From CAYGZT01 sp964354445 (lineage in GTDB: Bacteria; Patescibacteriota; Minisyncoccia; UBA6257; JAGOQP01): DNA of 10,520 bases. Numbering within the stretch: position 1 is the stretch's first letter; each line of letters starts with the position of its first letter. The stretch spans positions 1 through 10,520 of the forward strand of contig CAYGZT010000007.1 of the NCBI GenBank assembly GCA_964354445.1, in the 5' to 3' direction. Shown one piece after another: positions 5,824 through 10,520 of the stretch. Below the pieces are notes generated by a model. It worked only from the letters and a program-made list of their open reading frames with translations. It made no database searches and was not told where the DNA came from. The translations under genes were made by a program, and so were the position numbers.

Positions 5824-6021
5824 ATGGAAACAAATTCTCCCTACCAAAACACGAACGAGGAGCAATTTTCAGAAGTCCAGACTCCCCAGCCGCCCTCCAG
5901 TGATAAACTCGACGGGCCAGGCAAGAAAAGCTTCCTGAAGTTCGCTCTGATTTTTCTTGCCATCATCGTAGTCGCCGGCACCGCGGTGTTCGTCTGGACA
6001 AAATACTTCAGTCCCGCATAA
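5824..6021 (+). CDS. Small single-pass membrane protein (65 aa)
   Basis: It has a polar, proline- and glutamate-rich N-terminal half (about residues 1-34), then a basic KKSFLK and one hydrophobic helix at about 38-58 (FALIFLAIIVVAGTAVFVW), ending KYFSPA. It would be a single-pass membrane protein with an N-terminal tail; by the positive-inside rule the tail would be cytoplasmic. There is no Shine-Dalgarno. TATAAC at 5804-5809 could be a -10, giving a leader of about 8 nt. The TAA stop forms the first bases of the 28-bp direct repeat at 6021. I recognise no family. Short proteins of this type are frequent in small-genome bacteria and often overlooked. Codon composition resembles the GC-rich surroundings rather than the AT-rich gene after it. 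Confidence 0.6.
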   Translation: METNSPYQNTNEEQFSEVQTPQPPSSDKLDGPGKKSFLKFALIFLAIIVVAGTAVFVWTKYFSPA

Positions 6022-6048
6022 AGGTTTCAACATCATCCCACTCGACCA
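6021..6048. repeat. Direct repeat, left copy
   Basis: 28 bp starting AAGGTTTCAACATCATCCCA, matching 6549-6576 at 24 of 28 positions; all four differences are transitions. It begins at the last base of the TAA stop of the 5824-6021 gene. The pair brackets the AT-rich gene. Confidence 0.8.
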
Positions 6049-6068
6049 GCCACTAATATTTTGTCGAG
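6041..6068. other. Inverted repeat downstream of the left direct repeat
   Basis: CTCGAC (6041-6046) pairs with GTCGAG (6063-6068) across 16 bases. It extends through one mismatch to CC/GG (6038-6039 and 6070-6071). Outside it lie CAAC (6028-6031) and GTTGAGT (6071-6077). There is no T tract directly after the stem, so it is a poor terminator. Confidence 0.45.
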
Positions 6069-6128
6069 AGGTTGAGTAATTCAAGTTTTTTTGATGTTTT
6101 TTTAAAGTAAATCTTCAAGTTCTTTCTT

Positions 6129-6548
6129 ATGGGTTACTTTTTAGCAATTGAGAATGATAATAGGATTCTAGAAAATTATGGCTTGGCTTTTGCCTATATA
6201 AATCATATAGAGGAGTTACTAAATATTTTCTTATACAACAATCATTATTCTAATGTCACATCTAAAACGTTAGGAAACAAGATAAAAATACTAGAAGACG
6301 GGAAGCTATCTTTCAAAAACTCAGATCTCCTTAAGAAACTCAAAAGGTTGAACCAAGTCCGCAGAAAGTTAGCTCATGGGATAAGTAGTTCAGCGGGTAA
6401 AAAGGGCCCAGAAATTAGATTCGAGAATAAAAGGTACAACCTGAATAATCTAACAAGGAATGCAATTAAATTAGGTAAAGATGTGGCAGAGATTCTTTTG
6501 AATGAAAATATAGGGAATATTACTATGGTTAAGTCTACTGAAAGATAG
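6129..6548 (+). CDS. HEPN-like protein (putative RNase/toxin), AT-rich
   Basis: 139 residues, mostly helical and basic. The key feature is LNQVRRKLAHG at 74-84: N75, R78 and H83 fit the HEPN Rx(4-6)H catalytic pattern, with the usual Asn just before and Gly just after. HEPN domains with this motif are metal-independent RNases in toxin-antitoxin, abortive-infection and CRISPR-linked proteins; some are only nucleotide-binding. No partner antitoxin is seen next to it. GC content is far below the neighbours: lines of 60 bases give 16, 17, 18 and 27 G+C against about 30-39 nearby. AT-rich codons such as AAA, ATA and TTA dominate. With flanking direct repeats this suggests recent acquisition. There is no Shine-Dalgarno before the ATG, only T-rich sequence. 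The fold call rests on one motif plus helical character, so it could be a helical DNA-binding protein instead. Confidence 0.7.
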   Translation: MGYFLAIENDNRILENYGLAFAYINHIEELLNIFLYNNHYSNVTSKTLGNKIKILEDGKLSFKNSDLLKKLKRLNQVRRKLAHGISSSAGKKGPEIRFENKRYNLNNLTRNAIKLGKDVAEILLNENIGNITMVKSTER

Positions 6549-6576
6549 AAGGTTCCAACATCGTCCCACTTGGCCA
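6549..6576. repeat. Direct repeat, right copy
   Basis: 28 bp starting AAGGTTCCAACATCGTCCCA, directly after the TAG stop of the 6129-6548 gene. It matches the left copy at 24 of 28 positions. The sequence after it diverges completely from that after the left copy. Confidence 0.8.
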
Positions 6577-6579
6577 TTA

Positions 6580-6613
6580 TAAAAAGATGAGAGCGGCCCT
6601 TCCGGTCCGCTCT
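6580..6613 (-). terminator. Terminator of the pilin-propeller-kinase operon
   Basis: On the minus strand AGAGCGG-A-CC and GG-G-CCGCTCT (6613-6590) enclose a GGAA (GNRA-type) tetraloop, with one A/G mismatch. The stem is followed by CATCTTTTTATAA. It lies about 70 bp after the 39-residue gene. On the plus strand the tail is only CTTTGTG, so it is weak for the HEPN gene. Confidence 0.75.
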
Positions 6614-6680
6614 TTGTGAGGATGTGTGCGCTGTGGTGTTCTGTCCCTGAGGACCGGCGGGCCTGCTGGAATCCACCTGG

Positions 6681-6800
6681 TCACGGGCGCGGGCGTATGG
6701 AGATGCTGCTGTCTCTCTTCCCCGCTTTCCGGAGGCGCCAGAGGATCACCGCCACCAGGACAGCCGTCGCAACCAACGCCGCTACTACTGTCGCGCTCAT
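6681..6800 (-). CDS. 39-residue single-pass membrane peptide
   Basis: It begins MSATVVAALVATAVLVAV, a hydrophobic helix over residues about 4-20, followed by the strongly basic LWRLRKAGKRD and a tail ending SIRPRP. AAGGAGGTGA, a near-perfect Shine-Dalgarno, lies 6 bases before this ATG (6800-6798), by far the best ribosome site in the window, and fixes the start against a longer frame beginning at 6893. It would be an N-out/C-in membrane peptide by the positive-inside rule. It follows the histidine kinase by 85 bp, with a hairpin between them, and is the last gene before the operon terminator. No family is recognised. A kinase regulator or a membrane-active peptide are both possible; neither is shown. 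Confidence 0.65.
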   Translation of the reverse strand: MSATVVAALVATAVLVAVILWRLRKAGKRDSSISIRPRP

Positions 6801-6833
6801 GGTTCTCACCTCCTTAAAATGGGAATACCACAT

Positions 6834-6860
6834 ACTCCCGCGCAATACAAGAGCGGGAGT
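6834..6860 (-). other. Hairpin between histidine kinase and 39-residue gene
   Basis: ACTCCCGC (6834-6841) and GCGGGAGT (6853-6860) form a perfect 8-bp stem with an 11-base loop, 25 bp past the kinase stop. There is no T tract on the minus strand (ATGTGGTATT follows). It is therefore probably an RNA-stabilising or processing hairpin rather than a terminator, leaving the downstream small gene with its own strong ribosome site. Confidence 0.55.
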
Positions 6861-6885
6861 GTTAGAGCTACCCTGCCGCCGTAAT

Positions 6886-8220
6886 TTATTCAAACCCCGT
6901 CCACTCTTTTTTGGGAAGCAACGATTGGTCAGTGGGAACGGTAAGCGAGAAAGTGGTGCCGCGGTTCAGTTCCGATTCCACCCAGACGCGGCCGCCGTGG
7001 CTGCGCACGATGTTGCGCACGATGTAGAGCCCCAGTCCCGTGCCGTCGGCGACGAACTTAATCGCATTCTCGCCGCGAAAGAATCTGGTAAAGAGTTTTC
7101 CGGTCTCGGCAGGGGCAATGCCGATGCCGGTGTCTTTAACTGAAATTTTGACGAACGCTTCGCGCTCCTGGGACTCAACCGTCACGACAATTTCTCCGTT
7201 CTCAACGTTATACCTGACGGCGTTATCCAGAACGTTATAGAGAGCCATGCCGAGTTTCTGGCGGTCGACGAACACGTGCGGGAGCGGCGCGGTAGGACGC
7301 TGGAAGTAGAGCCGGATGCCGTACTGTTTCGCCACCGCGTTAGCGTCAACAAGAACCTCCTCAAGGTACGACACGATGTCCACTTCCTCAAACTCAAACC
7401 CGAAGCGCCCTTCTTCGCTTTTGGAGCCATCCAAAAGGTCATTGACTGTCTTGAGCATGCGCTTGGAGGCCGCAAAGCCGGTCTGTACCACATCGCGGTC
7501 TTGCTGTTCCGTCAGAGTTTTTGAGGCCCTCAGCGATTCAAATGCCCAGTTAACCGCCGTAAGAGGCGTGCGAAGCTGGTGTGCCGCAATCGATATGAAC
7601 TCGGTTTTGGAGCGCAGGAGTTCATTCTCGCGCGTCCGGTCGGTGACCATTTTAATAAAGCCGACGGTCACGCCGTGCTCATCGACGATGCGGTCGGTCA
7701 CGGTGCGCACGTCAACCGGCGGCTCAAGAAACGAAAGGTCAAGCACCTGCGGAAACTGCCCGGGTTCCGAACGGCGAACGACGGTGGACGCCAGTGTTGA
7801 AAAGACGGTCTGAATCAGTAGTGCAAAATCCCGATCCCCCGCCATCTCTGCCGTCAAGATTTTGTCCACCACGCGGTCGGCATGCAAATTGAATATTTCC
7901 TGCGCCGCCGGGTTGAAAATCATCACCCGAAAGTCGGTGTCGTAGGCGATAACGCCGATGGGAAGATGCAGAATGATGCTGTGCATCTGCTTGGTTTCCA
8001 GTTTGATATGCATGTTGGCGCGCGCAAGCTGCCAGCTGACCGCCGCCATAATCGACAGCGCGATCAGGAGCACCGCCGGCACCGCCGCACTCCACGGAAA
8101 CGACAGGGAGGCGCCGCAGACAACACCGATGAACACGAACACCGGCAATAGGTAAAAAACCGGCTTGAATTCCGGTTGGCGAATATATTGACCGAGCATT
8201 GACGGTTTGTTTTCAGCCAT
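6886..8220 (-). CDS. Membrane sensor histidine kinase with PAS domain
   Basis: 444 residues from the ATG at 8220, four bases after the stop of the upstream gene; an ORF start further upstream would overlap that gene by about 100 bp. There are two adjacent membrane helices (about 20-38 and 44-64) with almost no external loop, then a PAS domain (about 70-195; SIILHLPIGVIAYDTDFRVMIFNPAA). HisKA has the H-box at 208-222 (FISIAAHQLRTPLTA, phospho-acceptor H214). HATPase_c has the N-box (N329, D332, N333), G1 DTGIGIA (363-369), F-box LFTRFFRG and G2 GTGLGLYI (393-400). All catalytic motifs are intact. With no extracytoplasmic domain, sensing would be in the membrane or through PAS. No response regulator lies next to it. 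AGGAG lies 15 bases upstream and translation is probably coupled to the preceding gene. Confidence 0.93.
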   Translation of the reverse strand: MAENKPSMLGQYIRQPEFKPVFYLLPVFVFIGVVCGASLSFPWSAAVPAVLLIALSIMAAVSWQLARANMHIKLETKQMHSIILHLPIGVIAYDTDFRVMIFNPAAQEIFNLHADRVVDKILTAEMAGDRDFALLIQTVFSTLASTVVRRSEPGQFPQVLDLSFLEPPVDVRTVTDRIVDEHGVTVGFIKMVTDRTRENELLRSKTEFISIAAHQLRTPLTAVNWAFESLRASKTLTEQQDRDVVQTGFAASKRMLKTVNDLLDGSKSEEGRFGFEFEEVDIVSYLEEVLVDANAVAKQYGIRLYFQRPTAPLPHVFVDRQKLGMALYNVLDNAVRYNVENGEIVVTVESQEREAFVKISVKDTGIGIAPAETGKLFTRFFRGENAIKFVADGTGLGLYIVRNIVRSHGGRVWVESELNRGTTFSLTVPTDQSLLPKKEWTGFE

Positions 8221-8224
8221 TGCG

Positions 8225-9454
8225 CTAGTACGATGACTCCTGCGGCGATTGTCCCTGCGGCGCCAGCTCCAGCCGATACACCTTCTGGTCAAGACGGTTG
8301 AGGAAGAACAGATACGGTCCCGCAATTTTCAGATGCACCGCGTCCAGCGTCACGGAAGGAACGTTGAAGACCGGCGTGAACGTTTCACCGTCGGTGTTAA
8401 TTGTTATCTTGTACAAATCGTCGTTGAAATACACGGCGCGCATATAGTAGTCGTCGGGGAGTCGCAGCGAGAATTCTTTATTGAACGAGTAGGGCACCGC
8501 GCAGTACGCAGCCGGCTCAAACCAATCAAAGACGCACTTGTCGGGAAGCGTTGAGAACGGCAGTGCATTGGAGCGGCGGCCGTCAGCGTCAACAACCGTC
8601 GCGGTCAGGCGGCTTGGGTCGGCGCTCTCAAACCGCAACCCCAGTGACATATCGGGAGAAAACACGTATCCCAGCGCCTTGCCCGCATCAAGCTGCGAGA
8701 GTTGCTTGGTCGAAAGGTCAAACGCCCACATCCGGTCAAAGACGCGGTATGACATCTTCGGCATCAGCATAATGTTGTCCGGATGCGGCCACAGCAACCC
8801 AAAATCCTGGAGCGCCAGCGAGGCAACGCGCGTCAGCTTGGAAGCTCCTTTCGAGAAATCGTTGATAATCAGCGACACTTTTGTTCCTTCCCTGTTCAAA
8901 TAGGCGAAGCGCTCACCGTCAGGAGCAAATGCAGCCGCCTCAATGCCCATACCCAGGTTCTGCCACGCGCCTCCGGCAGTATCAAACAGCGCGTATGTTC
9001 CCGAGTCAAATGCCGCAATGACTTTTGAGCCGTCAATGTTCTGGACAACTTTGAGCGGCGTGCCGAATGACGACGTGGTGATGGTTTTTTCCTCGCCGGG
9101 ATTTACAATATGTCCAACCTCTCCTTTTGAATCGATGTAGAGCACTTGCGGCACCGTTGAGGTTGAGCCGTCCCACACTACCCAGAAGTCAACCACCGGT
9201 TTTGAGGAAAGCGCGGTGAGCCGCTGTTTTTGCTGCTCAATGTCTTGGGTCAGCCCTGGTTCCTTGTCCACGCCGTCAGGGGTTCTTCCTGTCGGCTGTC
9301 CTCCTCCACCAATAGGAAGCGACCCTATCCCAGGGATAAAGATTACCTGCTGCGACTTCCTCAGGCCAAAATAAACTCCAATAAGAACTGCTGCAATAAC
9401 AATAACAACAGCGACAATAATTAAAATCTTTTTTGACCTACCCGGATTAGACAT
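8225..9454 (-). CDS. Membrane-anchored probable beta-propeller protein
   Basis: 409 residues. The basic MSNPGRSKK, then one membrane helix (about 9-31, ILIIVAVVIVIAAVLIGVYFG), anchors a large outside domain. A Gly/Pro-rich linker (about 40-65) and a short helical stretch (LTQDIEQQKQRLTAL) follow. The remainder is repeated beta-strand blades with WD40/TolB-like phrases: VVQNIDGSKVIAAFDS, AAFAPDGERFAYLN, MWAFDLSTKQLSQL, GYVFSPDMSLGLRF, plus PYLFFLNRLDQKVYRLEL near the end. Two cysteines around 310-320 (KCVF, AYCAV) could form a disulfide. It is probably an extracytoplasmic binding or scaffolding domain. It sits between the pilin-like gene (21 bp upstream) and the kinase (4 bp downstream), so it may sense or support an envelope apparatus. 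No ligand can be named. Confidence 0.8.
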   Translation of the reverse strand: MSNPGRSKKILIIVAVVIVIAAVLIGVYFGLRKSQQVIFIPGIGSLPIGGGGQPTGRTPDGVDKEPGLTQDIEQQKQRLTALSSKPVVDFWVVWDGSTSTVPQVLYIDSKGEVGHIVNPGEEKTITTSSFGTPLKVVQNIDGSKVIAAFDSGTYALFDTAGGAWQNLGMGIEAAAFAPDGERFAYLNREGTKVSLIINDFSKGASKLTRVASLALQDFGLLWPHPDNIMLMPKMSYRVFDRMWAFDLSTKQLSQLDAGKALGYVFSPDMSLGLRFESADPSRLTATVVDADGRRSNALPFSTLPDKCVFDWFEPAAYCAVPYSFNKEFSLRLPDDYYMRAVYFNDDLYKITINTDGETFTPVFNVPSVTLDAVHLKIAGPYLFFLNRLDQKVYRLELAPQGQSPQESSY

Positions 9455-9475
9455 GGCTAGTTGCTGCTAAACAAT

Positions 9476-10411
9476 TCAGTCTGGAGTCTTGCACTTAAAC
9501 CACTCCGACGAAAGTCCTACGACCTCACCCGAACCTGAATATGCAAAAGCGTCAGAAATATCAACGTCGGTTCGCTCGTTCAATCTGACATGCCAGTGTT
9601 TTGGCACGCTGCTGGACTCCTCAAGAGTATATGAATTGAAGTCGCCAAGACCTGTATAGTGCTTTGTGTTGAGCTCTACCTGATCCGCCGCTATTCCGAT
9701 TTGCTTTAATATGTACAAGTCGGTTCTGCTTATAAGGTGTACTGTAGTGCTTAAATCAACAACGGGTATCCCAGGACCGTGAGTTTGGTGCCCTACCTCG
9801 GTGCCAGCAGTTATCGTAAGGTCATCGGCGCCGTTATATCTCATCTCTATTAACCTACACACCGCCCTTTTGAGTAATCCTTCGAAACTTGTGCAATTCG
9901 AGTTGTTCGGGTCGGAACAGTTTCCAGAAGATCTCCAGCTAATACCAAAATAATTCAAAACATACTCTGCCTCTTTCTGTGTTAGGTTGCTGACAGAGCC
10001 TTGGTACGGCGATGTTGGTGTTGATGTTGGCGCTGCTGTTATTGGTGCTATGCCCGGTTCGTTTTCACTCAAATTAACCAGCCGGGGGTTGATGGTATTA
10101 AGAACCAGATACGCACCTCCCAATAGCACAATTCCCCATACCGCGTTTTTGATGATGTCACGCGCGTCGCTCTGCGCGGAAACGCTGCCGGCGCTGACCA
10201 CATACTTCACGCCGCCGTAGACAATCATCACTACCGCAAGTGTGCCGGCGATACTAAGCGCATAGTCATAGAGTTTTTGTATGAAATCGGCTGGGCCTGT
10301 GGCTTGTGCAAACGGTGGATACCCAAGGTCAGCCACGTCAGCCATGGCGACTGCGGCACCAGCCATCAGCAGGATGAGTACGAGGCCGAGAATGTGGGTT
10401 TGGTATCTCAT
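9476..10411 (-). CDS. VirB2/TrbC-like pilin fused to a hedgehog/DD-peptidase-like domain
   Basis: 311 residues. Residues 1-24 form a signal peptide (core LVLILLMAGAAVAMA). Residues about 40-110 have the VirB2/TrbC layout of two membrane helices (50-72 and 91-106) with the conserved VYGGVKYVVSAGS turn. A Ser/Thr/Pro linker (115-140) leads to a C-terminal domain (about 145-311) with LTITAGTEVGHQTHGP (198-213), D219 in VVDLS, and KHWHVRL (271-277). These resemble the zinc-site motifs of phage and bacterial M15/hedgehog-type DD-peptidases (HxxGxxxD and WHxx). The H211-to-D219 spacing is one residue longer than usual, so activity is uncertain. Six cysteines lie in this half (C165, C173, C185 and C307 among the clear ones). 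The DNA for this half is clearly less GC-rich than that for the helices. It starts 6 bp after the upstream gene. It is likely a wall-acting subunit of a secretion or pilus apparatus. Confidence 0.78.
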   Translation of the reverse strand: MRYQTHILGLVLILLMAGAAVAMADVADLGYPPFAQATGPADFIQKLYDYALSIAGTLAVVMIVYGGVKYVVSAGSVSAQSDARDIIKNAVWGIVLLGGAYLVLNTINPRLVNLSENEPGIAPITAAPTSTPTSPYQGSVSNLTQKEAEYVLNYFGISWRSSGNCSDPNNSNCTSFEGLLKRAVCRLIEMRYNGADDLTITAGTEVGHQTHGPGIPVVDLSTTVHLISRTDLYILKQIGIAADQVELNTKHYTGLGDFNSYTLEESSSVPKHWHVRLNERTDVDISDAFAYSGSGEVVGLSSEWFKCKTPD

Positions 10412-10417
10412 GTTGCT

Positions 10418-10520
10418 TCAGCGAGCCGTGAATACTCGCGATGTTGAAACGGATTCAAACGAATTGCGCGGATTTTCCGCCCGCAATCCCACCCGCACCT
10501 GGTCAAAGGGTACATCCCCG
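10418..10520 (-). CDS. C-terminal end of an upstream gene (partial)
   Basis: An open minus-strand frame runs from the right edge to a TGA at 10420-10418. It reads GDVPFDQVRVGLRAENPR and continues to end in VFTAR. The stop is 6 bp before the ATG of the pilin-like gene, the spacing expected of a translationally coupled operon. Only 34 residues are visible. The short beta-strand-like segment followed by a polar tail could be the end of a prepilin-like protein, but this is a guess. The frame could be chance, though the spacing and the GC-rich codon use argue that it is real. Confidence 0.6.
   Translation of the reverse strand, partial: GDVPFDQVRVGLRAENPRNSFESVSTSRVFTAR

Noticed and set aside
6021..6576. 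Direct repeats as relics of a coding sequence (both copies read W-D-D-V-x-T-F on the minus strand)
   Set aside because: One difference changes the predicted residue (E to G) and the frame breaks immediately outside the 28 bp. The shared peptide follows from the DNA match and does not support a separate gene.
6616..7143. 175-codon plus-strand ORF
   Set aside because: It runs antisense across the 39-residue gene with its strong Shine-Dalgarno and into the histidine kinase; the product is low-complexity and unlike any family.
8221..8325. 35-residue N-terminal extension of the histidine kinase
   Set aside because: It would overlap the end of the upstream gene, is arginine-rich and has no domain. 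The ATG at 8220, four bases after that gene's stop, is the natural coupled start.

Overview
This window looks like chromosomal DNA of a Candidate Phyla Radiation bacterium, most likely Parcubacteria. That is inferred from gene types and style, not from a marker gene. The surface protein pairs a signal peptide and short coiled coil with a peptidoglycan-binding domain and long beta-sandwich repeats. A VirB2-like two-helix pilin, a helical-N-terminus/winged-helix regulator and very small single-helix membrane proteins also fit. Most of the DNA is moderately GC-rich; one gene (6129-6548) is strikingly AT-rich.

Layout. Positions 1-686 (minus) hold the start of an O-antigen-ligase-like membrane protein that runs off the left edge. 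Positions 775-4179 (minus) hold a 1134-residue secreted surface protein, closed by a strong terminator (732-757). Its upstream region (4180-4540) holds an extended -10 promoter and a compact set of complementary segments. In it, an 8-bp stem and a rho-independent terminator compete for the same bases, as in an attenuator or riboswitch. Positions 4637-5464 (minus) hold a winged-helix regulator. Its linker-coding DNA carries 16 CCGG cores, including nine copies of TTKCCGGACT that are read in all three codon phases. The non-coding stretch 5513-5823 holds three 11-bp tandem repeats, a 40-bp perfect palindrome, an extended -10 promoter and a strong GC hairpin with a T tract.

Positions 5824-6021 (plus) hold a 65-residue single-helix protein. 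Positions 6129-6548 (plus) hold an AT-rich gene with a HEPN-type Rx4H motif. Two related 28-bp direct repeats (6021-6048 and 6549-6576) flank it, and each begins at a stop codon, so this stretch looks like an inserted cassette.

From the right edge to 6580 runs a minus-strand operon. It contains the tail of an upstream gene, a VirB2-like pilin fused to a hedgehog/DD-peptidase-like (M15-type) domain, a membrane-anchored probable beta-propeller, a PAS histidine kinase without a response regulator, and a 39-residue membrane peptide with a near-perfect Shine-Dalgarno sequence. It ends at a GGAA-tetraloop terminator. The window is dominated by envelope functions: glycan or polymer ligation, surface layer, wall-modifying pilin and envelope sensing.

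All function calls rest on motif recognition by eye; no database search was run. The strongest candidates for something undescribed are the leader at 4394-4533, the CCGGA array at 4860-5175, and the repeat-flanked HEPN cassette at 6021-6576.
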